Shown here piece after piece: positions 23,583 to 29,733 of a stretch of 37,218 bases of DNA. The position numbers and the translations under genes were made by a program. Each line of letters starts with the position of its first letter. Position 1 is the stretch's first letter. Origin of the DNA: a virus; IMG/VR virus record IMGVR_UViG_3300046522_000441, positions 1 through 37,218 of that record. The stretch is one strand, 5' to 3'. Below the pieces are notes generated by a model. It was not told the origin of the DNA, did not search any database, and was given only the letters and a program-made list of their open reading frames with translations.

Positions 23583-24226
23583 ATGACGACAAGAGCGCAG
23601 CGCGCGCCATGCGACAGACCGAGCTTGCCGCGCCGAGGCCGATCAACCGTGAGAGGTCTCACCTCGACCCCGCGCGCCGCGCTCACCCCCACGCCTCGCC
23701 TGCGCTCTCTTTTCATGGTTTCGACGCACATGGGCGGGCGTGAGATGCCGCCGTTCGGCGAGCGGTAGAGGGCCATGTGCACTCCGACCGATCCGACGCG
23801 CCTGAACGCAGGTCATCGCATGACGCTGATTTCTGGGGCCGTTTTCATGGTCATCAAGCAATCGTACCTACCCCGTGTCGGCTGGGCCTAACCTTCCTCA
23901 CTCGGCATAGTCTCTGATATCAAGATGCTGATATGTAACGTAAATTATATTAGATTTGCCATCTAATTGGCGCCTAACTTTTTGATGGGTCCGATTAAAA
24001 ATCGTTCAAAATCAATAGGTTAGCTTACCTAAAAGGTTAGATTGATTATACCTAATTTGGTTAGATGGAAATGCGGTCCCGGTTAGGTCGTAAGCCCTTG
24101 ATAATCGGCGCTTGTTAGATAGGTTAGGTCGTTCCCGTCACCCCCCGAATAATGAATTGGAAAGTGCGGCTAGAAATTACCACAGCGGCAAGGTGCAGAT
24201 CTTCACGCTGCGAACGTGCAGGAGAT
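23583..24226. other. Intergenic region of about 640 bases
   Basis: No convincing gene is visible. Open frames here (for example 23462-23782 minus, 23520-23768 plus) are basic, low-complexity shadows without ribosome sites. The left 300 bases are GC-rich like the rest of the genome. From about 23930 to 24131 the sequence becomes strongly AT-rich and repetitive (described separately). Confidence 0.6.
23930..24131. repeat. AT-rich region with repeated GGTTAG motifs, candidate origin
   Basis: GGTTAG occurs at 24018, 24035, 24059, 24081 and 24122, TGTTAG at 24113, and inverted CCTAA-type copies at about 24028 and 24051. Further related CTAAC/CTAAT words lie at about 23887, 23951 and 23973. Longer repeats are GGTTAGGTCGT (24081 and 24122) and GGTTAGAT (24035 and 24059). 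The base composition contrasts sharply with the GC-rich flanks. Repeated short motifs beside AT-rich DNA fit an origin for the P4-like primase-helicase, or accessory binding sites for recombination. Function is inference. Confidence 0.55.
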
Positions 24227-24232
24227 ATGAGT

Positions 24233-24430
24233 ATGGACGAGGCGGACAGCGGCGATCGCGTCTTCATGATCATGGGCGTCGACGATCAGGGCGATACGCA
24301 CCTCGTCGGGACAAGCGACCCGGACCGCGCTCACGCGCACTATAAGAGGATGGCGACGACTATGAGGAGCGTGCGCGGCAATGGCGCGTTCAATGAGATC
24401 GGTCGACCGGACGCCGGTTCAGAGAATTAG
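24233..24430 (+). CDS. Small unknown protein convergent with the integrase
   Basis: 65 residues from the ATG at 24233, chosen because AGGAG lies 8 bases upstream (ATG 24227 is too close to it). It begins with an acidic MDEADSGD segment followed by RVFMIMGVDDQGDTHLVGTSD and a helical basic part. This suggests a small alpha/beta protein. No family recognised. It ends 5 bases before the integrase stop, tail to tail. Confidence 0.6.
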   Translation: MDEADSGDRVFMIMGVDDQGDTHLVGTSDPDRAHAHYKRMATTMRSVRGNGAFNEIGRPDAGSEN

Positions 24431-24435
24431 GGCGA

Positions 24436-26067
24436 TCACGCCGCCATCGCGCGCAGCATCGTACTGCACCGCATAAATCCTACTCCCGCAACCAATTTTA
24501 CAGTACGGTCGCTAGAGGCCGAAGCCCCCCCAACAGATTGAAGCATCGCGGCGAGGACGCCGTGTAGCTCAAGTATAGCGCCGCGGCCCTCGGGGTTCGG
24601 TGACATGACCACCTTGCCGATATGCGGGCGCAGGCTCGCCCGAAATTCATCGGTGTCATATTCGCCGCTGTCGAGGTTCGCCTGCGCGTTTTCGATCCAG
24701 CGCCGGTATTCGAGCGCTATGCCGGGATGGAAGGCGAGCAGATTGATCGCTTCGCCTTCGTCTATTTCGGCCTGAATGTTTCGGCGCTCGGCGTAGGCGT
24801 CCATGAGCTTCGTCTTGAGTTCCTGATACTCCCCGAGACCATCGGCGATCGCATTTGTCAGACGATCGACGCGCCCCTGCGCTTTGACCATGCGAGCTTC
24901 CGCCCTTGCTCGGTGCGCTTGACGACGGCGGTTCTCTTCGTTCGTCAGAATGCGCCACTCATCGACAAACTCTTCGACCCATTCCGGGGTGAGGAGCTTA
25001 TGTTTAAGCGCGTCGAGGACGCGGCGCTCAAGCTCCGCCGTCCTGATCGACGCCGCATTCGAACACATCCCCGTGTTTTTGCGGGTCGAGCAGTACCAAT
25101 AGTCTTTCGCATGGATCGTGACGTTGCCGCCGCAGATCCCGCACTCGACCAACTCAGACAACAGGCGTTTCGGCCGTCGCTGCCAACTGGGCGGCACCAC
25201 GGCGCTTTCACCGAAACGGGTGGCGACCGCTTGGAAGGTTTCTTCGTCAACTATACGCAAATCATCGACCTGCGTTGTGATCCACAATTCGGGCGGGTTG
25301 GCCTTCGACAAACGTCGACGCGTGATGGGGTGCTTTTCAAACCGTTGTCGATTGTAGACGATCCGACCCGCGTAGAGCGGATTGTGCAGCACGCCGTTCG
25401 CGCGCTTCTTGTTGCCGAGGATAGTGCTGGCGTTCCATTTTCCGCCGCGCGGCGACCTTATACCCTGTTCATTGAGCCGCTTTGCGATCGATAGGGGCGA
25501 GGATCCGGCGAGAAACTCGGTGAAGATTCGACGGATTACCTCAGCCTCATCTTCCTCAATTTCTGACCAGCCCGCCTCCGGGCGCCCGCGCGCGTCGAGC
25601 TTCACCACGGGCCGGTAGCCATAGCTGCGTCCGCCGGGGATCCGCCCGGCCTTGGCGTTGCCGATTTGGCCGCGGCGCACCTTATCGCCAAGATCTTTGA
25701 GAAAGAGCGCCGCCATGGTGCCTTTGAGGCCGACGTGGATTTCGCTGACTTCGCCATCGGAAAGCGTGACCAGGCGTGCGCCGGCATGGCGAACCAACTT
25801 GAAAATATGCGCGATATCCTCCTGATCTCGCGAAAGGCGGTCGATAGATTCCGTAAGGATGACATCAAAGCGATCGAGCGCGCCGATCAGCGCATTCAGG
25901 CCGGGCCTATCCCGTGTTGCACCGCTGATTGCGAAATCGGGAAAGACCTGATCGACCGTCCAACCTTCTCGCTCGGCGCGTTCGGCACACAGGTGCACCT
26001 GATCGTCGACCGACCTTTCGTTCTGCTTATCAGTCGAGAATCTGGCGTAGATGGCGCAGCGGACCAT
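24436..26067 (-). CDS. Large serine recombinase (integrase)
   Basis: 543 residues from the ATG at 26067 (GGAG 7 bases upstream). The N-terminal resolvase domain has the catalytic Ser10 in AIYARFSTDKQNERSVDDQ and the conserved TESIDRLSRDQED helix. The recombinase domain includes GGRSYGYRP and the NEQGIRSPRGGKW block. The zinc ribbon is CGICGG then YWYCSTRKNTGMC. A coiled-coil helix pair (about 375-455) and a C-terminal domain complete the large-serine-integrase plan. Members integrate phage DNA at attB with a directionality factor for excision. P2 and most relatives use a tyrosine integrase, so this is a module swap. It is the last gene of the leftward early operon, separated from the methyltransferase by 122 bases. 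Confidence 0.94.
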   Translation of the reverse strand: MVRCAIYARFSTDKQNERSVDDQVHLCAERAEREGWTVDQVFPDFAISGATRDRPGLNALIGALDRFDVILTESIDRLSRDQEDIAHIFKLVRHAGARLVTLSDGEVSEIHVGLKGTMAALFLKDLGDKVRRGQIGNAKAGRIPGGRSYGYRPVVKLDARGRPEAGWSEIEEDEAEVIRRIFTEFLAGSSPLSIAKRLNEQGIRSPRGGKWNASTILGNKKRANGVLHNPLYAGRIVYNRQRFEKHPITRRRLSKANPPELWITTQVDDLRIVDEETFQAVATRFGESAVVPPSWQRRPKRLLSELVECGICGGNVTIHAKDYWYCSTRKNTGMCSNAASIRTAELERRVLDALKHKLLTPEWVEEFVDEWRILTNEENRRRQAHRARAEARMVKAQGRVDRLTNAIADGLGEYQELKTKLMDAYAERRNIQAEIDEGEAINLLAFHPGIALEYRRWIENAQANLDSGEYDTDEFRASLRPHIGKVVMSPNPEGRGAILELHGVLAAMLQSVGGASASSDRTVKLVAGVGFMRCSTMLRAMAA

Positions 26068-26130
26068 GCGGGGTCTCCGGCTGGGGTGAATCAAGGTCGC
26101 GCATCTTGGCCTTAAATATCAGGCGCGCAA

Positions 26131-26178
26131 GTGCCCGCGCCGGATGATCGACGCGATCATTCGCAGGCGCGGGGACAC
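26131..26178. other. Long imperfect inverted repeat upstream of the integrase, candidate attP or hairpin
   Basis: Left arm 26131-26150 and right arm 26154-26178 are inverted copies around ACG, with two small insertions in the right arm (GTG, CCCGCGCC and GATGATCG against their complements). attP sites of large serine integrases are imperfect inverted repeats of about this size next to int. The same DNA could instead form a transcript hairpin between the methyltransferase and integrase genes; it lacks a T-run. Confidence 0.35.
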
Positions 26179-26189
26179 GGGTTTTCATT

Positions 26190-26837
26190 TTAGGCGGCAA
26201 CCTCGGCCGAGCGAGGCGGAATCCAGAATGTCGGAGCGTGCGGCATCGGTTCGGCCTGCAGATCCCACACCACCCACATGAAATCGACCTTGCCGCCTTT
26301 TTGCGCGCGCTTGCCGAGCTGCTCGATTACGTCGCCGGGCGGCATGCTGGGCCGCTCGCACAGAATATAGATACCGCTCGGGCGATGGTCGCGCTCGAAC
26401 AGGTTATAGCGGCCATTGCTCGCGAGCCATTTGACGGGCAGCAGCGCGGCAACCTTGTGCGTTGCAACCTCGATCGCGCGGCGGATGCATTTCTCGGCGA
26501 GGCCGCGAACGAGCGCCCCGTTCTGGCGGCTGTACGGCGGATTGAAGAAAACAGAGAGAGCGTTGCTCGCTTCGAGCAAGTGCCGCTGATCCCCCATCCA
26601 ATCGTGGATGCCGAGGAAGCGCGGCCCTTCATAGCGCTCAAAAAGGTCGGTTCCGTATGCCTGATGCCCGCGTTCGGCGAGCGCTTCGACGACATTGCCG
26701 GATCCGCAGCAAGGATCCAGATAGGTGACGCCCTCGTCGAGAGGCAGGTAGTCGGCGAGCCGGTGCGTCACCCAGCGTTCTTCGACATACCAATCCCAAG
26801 GGTGGCGGCTATTTGCGGAGGAAAGTTCGGCGCTCAT
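26190..26837 (-). CDS. Second DNA adenine methyltransferase-like protein
   Basis: 215 residues. The SAM-binding motif I is YLDPCCGSGNVVEALAERG and the catalytic motif IV is FFNPPYS, the order and spacing of a single-domain N6-adenine methylase. There is little room for a target-recognition domain. It may recognise a short site or act on a structured or RNA substrate. The ATG overlaps the preceding tiny membrane gene as ATGA. It is distinct from the D12 enzyme at 21541. Confidence 0.85.
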   Translation of the reverse strand: MSAELSSANSRHPWDWYVEERWVTHRLADYLPLDEGVTYLDPCCGSGNVVEALAERGHQAYGTDLFERYEGPRFLGIHDWMGDQRHLLEASNALSVFFNPPYSRQNGALVRGLAEKCIRRAIEVATHKVAALLPVKWLASNGRYNLFERDHRPSGIYILCERPSMPPGDVIEQLGKRAQKGGKVDFMWVVWDLQAEPMPHAPTFWIPPRSAEVAA

Positions 26838-26974
26838 TTTTGATTCCGTTCGCGATCAAGGCGGGCGCGCTCAGCGCGAAGATGAAGGAAACCGACCAGA
26901 TAGAAGCCGATCAGCAGCGGCAGCGAGATCAGCATGCGGAAAGGCAGGGTGATGGCACGGACGATGCGCTTCAT
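26834..26974 (-). CDS. Tiny membrane protein (46 residues)
   Basis: Starts at ATG 26974 and ends with an ATGA overlap onto the methyltransferase. It has a basic N-terminus (MKRIVRAI), one hydrophobic helix (FRMLISLPLLIGFYLVGF) and a highly charged tail (RAERARLDRERN). This is the shape of a single-pass inner-membrane peptide. No family recognised. It overlaps the 26971-27147 stop as ATGA, so coupling on both sides supports it being a gene. Confidence 0.65.
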   Translation of the reverse strand: MKRIVRAITLPFRMLISLPLLIGFYLVGFLHLRAERARLDRERNQK

Positions 26975-27147
26975 TTGAGCCTCCAGCCCGCGATACGGCG
27001 CACGTAGGCGTCGCCGCGTCGCACTGTGTTTCGGATTTGCTCAGCATCGGCGCCGCCGATCGCGAGGGCACGGATACGGTCGTTGATCACGATCGCGTCG
27101 AGGTGGCGCTGCTGGCGTCGGGCGGTTCGGGCGAGGACCACAATCAT
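26971..27147 (-). CDS. Small basic protein (58 residues)
   Basis: ATG at 27147 and stop at 26971-26973, both in ATGA overlaps with neighbours. It is rich in Arg and Gln (RTARRQQRHLDAI) and ends GDAYVRRIAGWRLK. It looks like a small helical nucleic-acid-binding or accessory protein, but no family is recognised. Confidence 0.6.
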   Translation of the reverse strand: MIVVLARTARRQQRHLDAIVINDRIRALAIGGADAEQIRNTVRRGDAYVRRIAGWRLK

Positions 27148-27464
27148 TCCGCTGTCTCGCGAGCGATTTCGCGGTCGATGGCGTCGATGAAGCCGATGGC
27201 GACAATGATGCCCTGCAGGGCTTTCTTGCGCGCAGCGGGCAGGATTCGGCGTTCGCGCGACCCGAGGGTGCGCTCGGCTGCAATCTGCAGGAATGCGGTC
27301 GCTCTCTCGCCGAGCGCGGGGAGCGGCATCTTGTCGTCGGCCTCTGCATTGTGACCGAAAACAACCACCGACCGGGCGCGCTCGCGCATCAGCTCGAGAA
27401 AGATTTCGACCAGTGCGGGGCTCAACACCTCGTCGACAGGGAAATCGGGAATCGGGGCGCTCAC
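27144..27464 (-). CDS. Unknown early protein (106 residues)
   Basis: Starts at a GTG (27464) that overlaps the previous stop as GTGA, and ends ATGA onto the next gene. Helical and charged, with FLELMRERARSVVVFGHNAEADDKMPLPALGERATAFLQIAAE as the central feature, preceded by an acidic/Pro-rich start. Proteins with a similar GHxxExD-type segment occur in phage early regions, but I cannot assign a function. Confidence 0.65.
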   Translation of the reverse strand: MSAPIPDFPVDEVLSPALVEIFLELMRERARSVVVFGHNAEADDKMPLPALGERATAFLQIAAERTLGSRERRILPAARKKALQGIIVAIGFIDAIDREIARETAE

Positions 27465-27580
27465 AGGTAGCGGCCTTTGATGCGGCGGACTATCCGCCGC
27501 AGGTAGCGGATCTGCAGGAGTTGCAGGGTGAGGGAGGCCAAAACGAGTGCGCCGATAACTTGGGTCTGAAAATCGGTCAT
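27461..27580 (-). CDS. Tiny membrane protein (39 residues)
   Basis: ATG at 27580, stop 27461-27463. One hydrophobic helix (VIGALVLASLTLQLLQI) followed by a very basic end (RYLRRIVRRIKGRYL). It overlaps both neighbours by four bases (ATGA upstream, GTGA downstream). No family recognised. Confidence 0.6.
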   Translation of the reverse strand: MTDFQTQVIGALVLASLTLQLLQIRYLRRIVRRIKGRYL

Positions 27581-27780
27581 GCTGCCATCCTTTCGGTGAG
27601 CAGGGCGAGGCGCGCCTGATTGCGTTCGATCGACGCACGGCGGGCTTTGATCCTGCAGGTTTCGATGTGGACGAGGCGCCAGAGCTGGTCGGCTTCGTCG
27701 TCGGTGAGGGGGCGGTCGCGGTTGATCGCCTCGAAGGCTGCGATCTGGTTGCGCAGCTCCGCGTCGGTCAGGCGCTTCAT
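27577..27780 (-). CDS. Small helical protein (67 residues)
   Basis: Highly charged, all-helical appearance (RLTDAELRNQIAAFEAI, then PLTDDEADQLWRLVHIET). It overlaps both neighbours as ATGA. Not recognised; coiled-coil-like pairing or DNA-association are possible. Confidence 0.65.
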   Translation of the reverse strand: MKRLTDAELRNQIAAFEAINRDRPLTDDEADQLWRLVHIETCRIKARRASIERNQARLALLTERMAA

Positions 27781-28046
27781 TGGCCGTATCCCATCGACGC
27801 GAGCATCTTGGCGACGAGGTGCCAGACGTGCAGGTCTAGGCGGCGGTGGCCGGTGACCTTGCCCCGCTTCGTGACCTGTTGCCGAAGCATAGCAGCATCA
27901 AGGGCGGCTTCCGACCGGCCCCGGTAAGATTCGCCTTCATAGTCGCCGACATTGTTTGTGCCGCCGACGTTGTGAATCATGGCGCGGGCGAGTTCGGTCT
28001 TTTGACCGTCGACTGCCGACCAAAGCTCAACTCGGATAACAATCAT
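27777..28046 (-). CDS. Conserved-looking small phage protein (89 residues)
   Basis: The N-terminal beta-strand MIVIRVELWSAVDGQKTELARAMI is followed by an HNVGGTNNVGDYEGESYRG turn-rich part and a helical end (LHVWHLVAKMLASMG). This resembles short conserved hypothetical proteins of alphaproteobacterial prophages. The strand-rich start and Gly/Asn loop suggest a compact domain. Function unknown. ATGA overlaps at both ends. Confidence 0.72.
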   Translation of the reverse strand: MIVIRVELWSAVDGQKTELARAMIHNVGGTNNVGDYEGESYRGRSEAALDAAMLRQQVTKRGKVTGHRRLDLHVWHLVAKMLASMGYGQ

Positions 28047-28267
28047 GCCGGGATCTCCTTCACGATGGAGAGTGGCGCGCGCTCACAGTCGAGCCAGAGG
28101 GCGCGGCGGCGCAGCTCGCGGTTGCGATCGGCGGCAGCTTCGCGAGACCGATTGCGGCTGGCGGCGATCGCCGGTGCCTGAGGCGCGGCGGGCGTATGTC
28201 CACCGCGTCCGCTACAGACGAAGGCAGGTGTGCCGAGAATCGAAGTCCGGTGACCGTGCAACTTCAT
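28043..28267 (-). CDS. Small basic protein (74 residues)
   Basis: Composition dominated by Arg, Ala and Pro, with an ASRNRSREAAADRNRELRRRAL helix. It ends as ATGA onto the next gene and starts one base after the P-loop gene stop. No family recognised; the tight operon position is the main evidence. Confidence 0.6.
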   Translation of the reverse strand: MKLHGHRTSILGTPAFVCSGRGGHTPAAPQAPAIAASRNRSREAAADRNRELRRRALWLDCERAPLSIVKEIPA

Positions 28268-28268
28268 G

Positions 28269-28553
28269 TCAGCAAAACCGCCGGATTGCGGCGGGCCTCA
28301 TCTTCCGCAAACCGGCGTCGTCGGCCGATTTGGCATTGCTACGAACATGCGCCGGCAACTCTTCGTAACCGATCACACGCGCGGACCCGCACGCGATCGG
28401 TCGCGTCGTTGTCAGATGCAGGGCGCCGGGGGTGATCCGATGCAGCTTGTGGTCCCAGTCGTCGACGACGCGCTTGAGGCCGAAGTGGCGGGCAATCGCG
28501 CCGGCGTGACGCGTTTTGCCGCACGCCATCGGGCCATAAACAACGACACTCAT
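28269..28553 (-). CDS. Small P-loop protein (94 residues)
   Basis: ATG at 28553. A strand plus Walker A motif opens the protein: SVVVYGPMACGKTRHAGAIA (GxxxxGKT). A VVDDWDH segment follows that could supply an acidic Walker B-like residue, then a LHLTTTRPI strand. At 94 residues it is half the size of a typical kinase or ATPase, so it may be a minimal nucleotide-binding regulator or truncated kinase. The frame is open upstream, but the ATGA overlap with the 28550-28729 gene fixes the start. Confidence 0.72.
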   Translation of the reverse strand: MSVVVYGPMACGKTRHAGAIARHFGLKRVVDDWDHKLHRITPGALHLTTTRPIACGSARVIGYEELPAHVRSNAKSADDAGLRKMRPAAIRRFC

Positions 28554-28729
28554 TTCATATCTCCGATCACCAAAAGGAAGAGGATTGCCGCCGGCAGCAC
28601 GATTACGAGCAGGCCGGCGTAGGCCGCGGCCGCGAGGAAATCGGGCCAGTGGAAGAGCGAGCGGATCTCGGCCGCGGCGCGGTCGGCGTCGGCCGCGTCG
28701 ACCGGGAACAGGTTCAGGAGGCGGCGCAT
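28550..28729 (-). CDS. Tiny membrane protein (59 residues)
   Basis: ATG at 28729. An amphipathic acidic/Ala-rich N-terminus (LNLFPVDAADADRAAAEI) is followed by a strongly hydrophobic C-terminal helix (AAAAYAGLLVIVLPAAILFLL), the pattern of a tail-anchored small membrane protein. It overlaps the end of the acyl-carrier-like gene by 16 bases and the P-loop gene as ATGA. Confidence 0.65.
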   Translation of the reverse strand: MRRLLNLFPVDAADADRAAAEIRSLFHWPDFLAAAAYAGLLVIVLPAAILFLLVIGDMK

Positions 28730-29016
28730 TCGGCACCTCCCGCCGCCGGGAAGGCGGTCATCAACTTGCGCCGGATCAGCACGCTATAGTCGGCGACAGT
28801 CGCGCATTCGGCTGCTTCGTCGTCGGTGAGCACGATGCCGAAGCAATCCTCGACCTTCATCGCGATCTCGACATGATCGATGCTGTCGCATCCGAGATCG
28901 TCGACCAGACGGTGCGATAGATCGACGTGGTGGACGCGAAGCCCGAGGCAGCGCTTCACTGTCGCGCAGAGGCGCTGCTCGATGAAATTGACGTGATTGA
29001 AATCAGGTTTGGACAT
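28714..29016 (-). CDS. Acyl carrier protein-like protein
   Basis: 100 residues. The acyl-carrier signature is present: LVDDLGCDSIDHVEIAMKVE with Ser45 in Asp-Ser-Ile, the site for 4'-phosphopantetheine, then FGIVLTDDEAAECATVADY as in helix III of bacterial AcpP. The size is slightly above AcpP (about 78) because of an extra Ala/Gly-rich tail. A strong ribosome site (AGGGAGGA) precedes the ATG. Carried in a phage replication operon without fatty-acid enzymes, it could borrow host phosphopantetheinyl transferase or act as a decoy. The role is unknown. Confidence 0.8.
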   Translation of the reverse strand: MSKPDFNHVNFIEQRLCATVKRCLGLRVHHVDLSHRLVDDLGCDSIDHVEIAMKVEDCFGIVLTDDEAAECATVADYSVLIRRKLMTAFPAAGGAECAAS

Positions 29017-29040
29017 GCGGGATCCTCCCTTTCTGGCGGG

Positions 29041-29445
29041 TCAGCTGAGGCCGATGGCGGCGCGGTAGGTTTCGAGAATGGCGTCGCGCTCGGCGCGGTC
29101 GTTCGGGTGCATGCGGCGGAGCTTGATCAGCTCGCGCATGATTTTCTTGTCGTAGCCCTGCGAGCCGGCTTCGTTGTAAGTGTCGCGGATATCGTCAGCG
29201 ACGCCCTTCTTTTCCTCTTCCATGCGCTCGATGCGCTCGATGAAGAGGCGAAGCTGATCGTCGGTTGCGCCGGCGTCGCCCGAGCGGATCGTCTTGCCGC
29301 GAGATCCTTCGACGCAGCCGCCGCAGACTGCGAGCGCCGCCTTCGTCATTCCGCTGGTGTGGCGTTCCCAGCCTTCGGGCAGGGTGTCGCCGACCATGAG
29401 GCCCGGCGCGTCGCATTTGGCGCAGGAAATACGGTTTCCGCTCAC
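29041..29445 (-). CDS. GapR-family (DUF2312) protein with an N-terminal zinc-ribbon extension
   Basis: 134 residues from the GTG at 29445, coupled to the previous stop as GTGA. Residues about 62-133 are GapR/DUF2312: DDQLRLFIERIERMEEEKK, then YNEAGSQGYDKKIMRELIKLRR, then ERDAILETYRAAIGL. In Caulobacter GapR binds overtwisted DNA ahead of forks and helps topoisomerases. The first 60 residues add a CxxC (SCAKC), an LPEGWERH strand and another CxxC (CGGC), forming a probable zinc ribbon not present in cellular GapR. The neighbour 29442-29732 has the same type of ribbon. Confidence 0.87.
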   Translation of the reverse strand: MSGNRISCAKCDAPGLMVGDTLPEGWERHTSGMTKAALAVCGGCVEGSRGKTIRSGDAGATDDQLRLFIERIERMEEEKKGVADDIRDTYNEAGSQGYDKKIMRELIKLRRMHPNDRAERDAILETYRAAIGLS

Positions 29446-29732
29446 GGGCGGGCCTCCCGCGCGGGAAGGTCGCTGACGCGCATCAGGACGCCGGCGAAGC
29501 GGGCGGCAAGGATGCCGAGCACCATGCCGGTGGTCGGCCGCTCGAACGGACGGGGTGCGCTGGCGTCGAAATGGCGCTGCTCGATCTGTTCGAGGCAGTT
29601 GCCGCAACGAACCGCGTCATGGCCGCGCGATGTCGTGCAGCGGTCCCATCCGAGCGGAAGGTGCTGGCGATCGCCATAGTGTTCGACGTTGCAATCGGCG
29701 CAGACGTAGATGGCCGGTTGGAAGTTACGCAT
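29442..29732 (-). CDS. Zinc-ribbon protein, paralogous in its N-terminus to the GapR-like neighbour
   Basis: 96 residues. CADC, then LPLGWDRCTTSRGH, then RCGNC form a CxxC...LPxGW...CxxC ribbon like that at the start of the next gene. The C-terminal half has a short hydrophobic helix (TGMVLGILAARFAGVLM), perhaps amphipathic or membrane-associated. A strong GGAGGA site inside the end of the primase gene precedes the ATG. Function unknown; nucleic-acid binding is plausible. Confidence 0.72.
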   Translation of the reverse strand: MRNFQPAIYVCADCNVEHYGDRQHLPLGWDRCTTSRGHDAVRCGNCLEQIEQRHFDASAPRPFERPTTGMVLGILAARFAGVLMRVSDLPAREARP

Positions 29733-29733
29733 T

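Noticed and set aside
23462-23782. 106-codon minus-strand frame upstream of the HExxH unit
   Set aside because: Basic, low-complexity translation without a good start; only its last 19 codons have a ribosome site and are mentioned as a possible leader.
23930-24131. GGTTAG repeats as a CRISPR-like array
   Set aside because: Motif is only 6-11 bases with irregular spacing (9 to 32) and mixed orientation.
24622-25494. 290-codon plus-strand frame opposite the integrase
   Set aside because: Antisense to a complete serine recombinase with all catalytic motifs.
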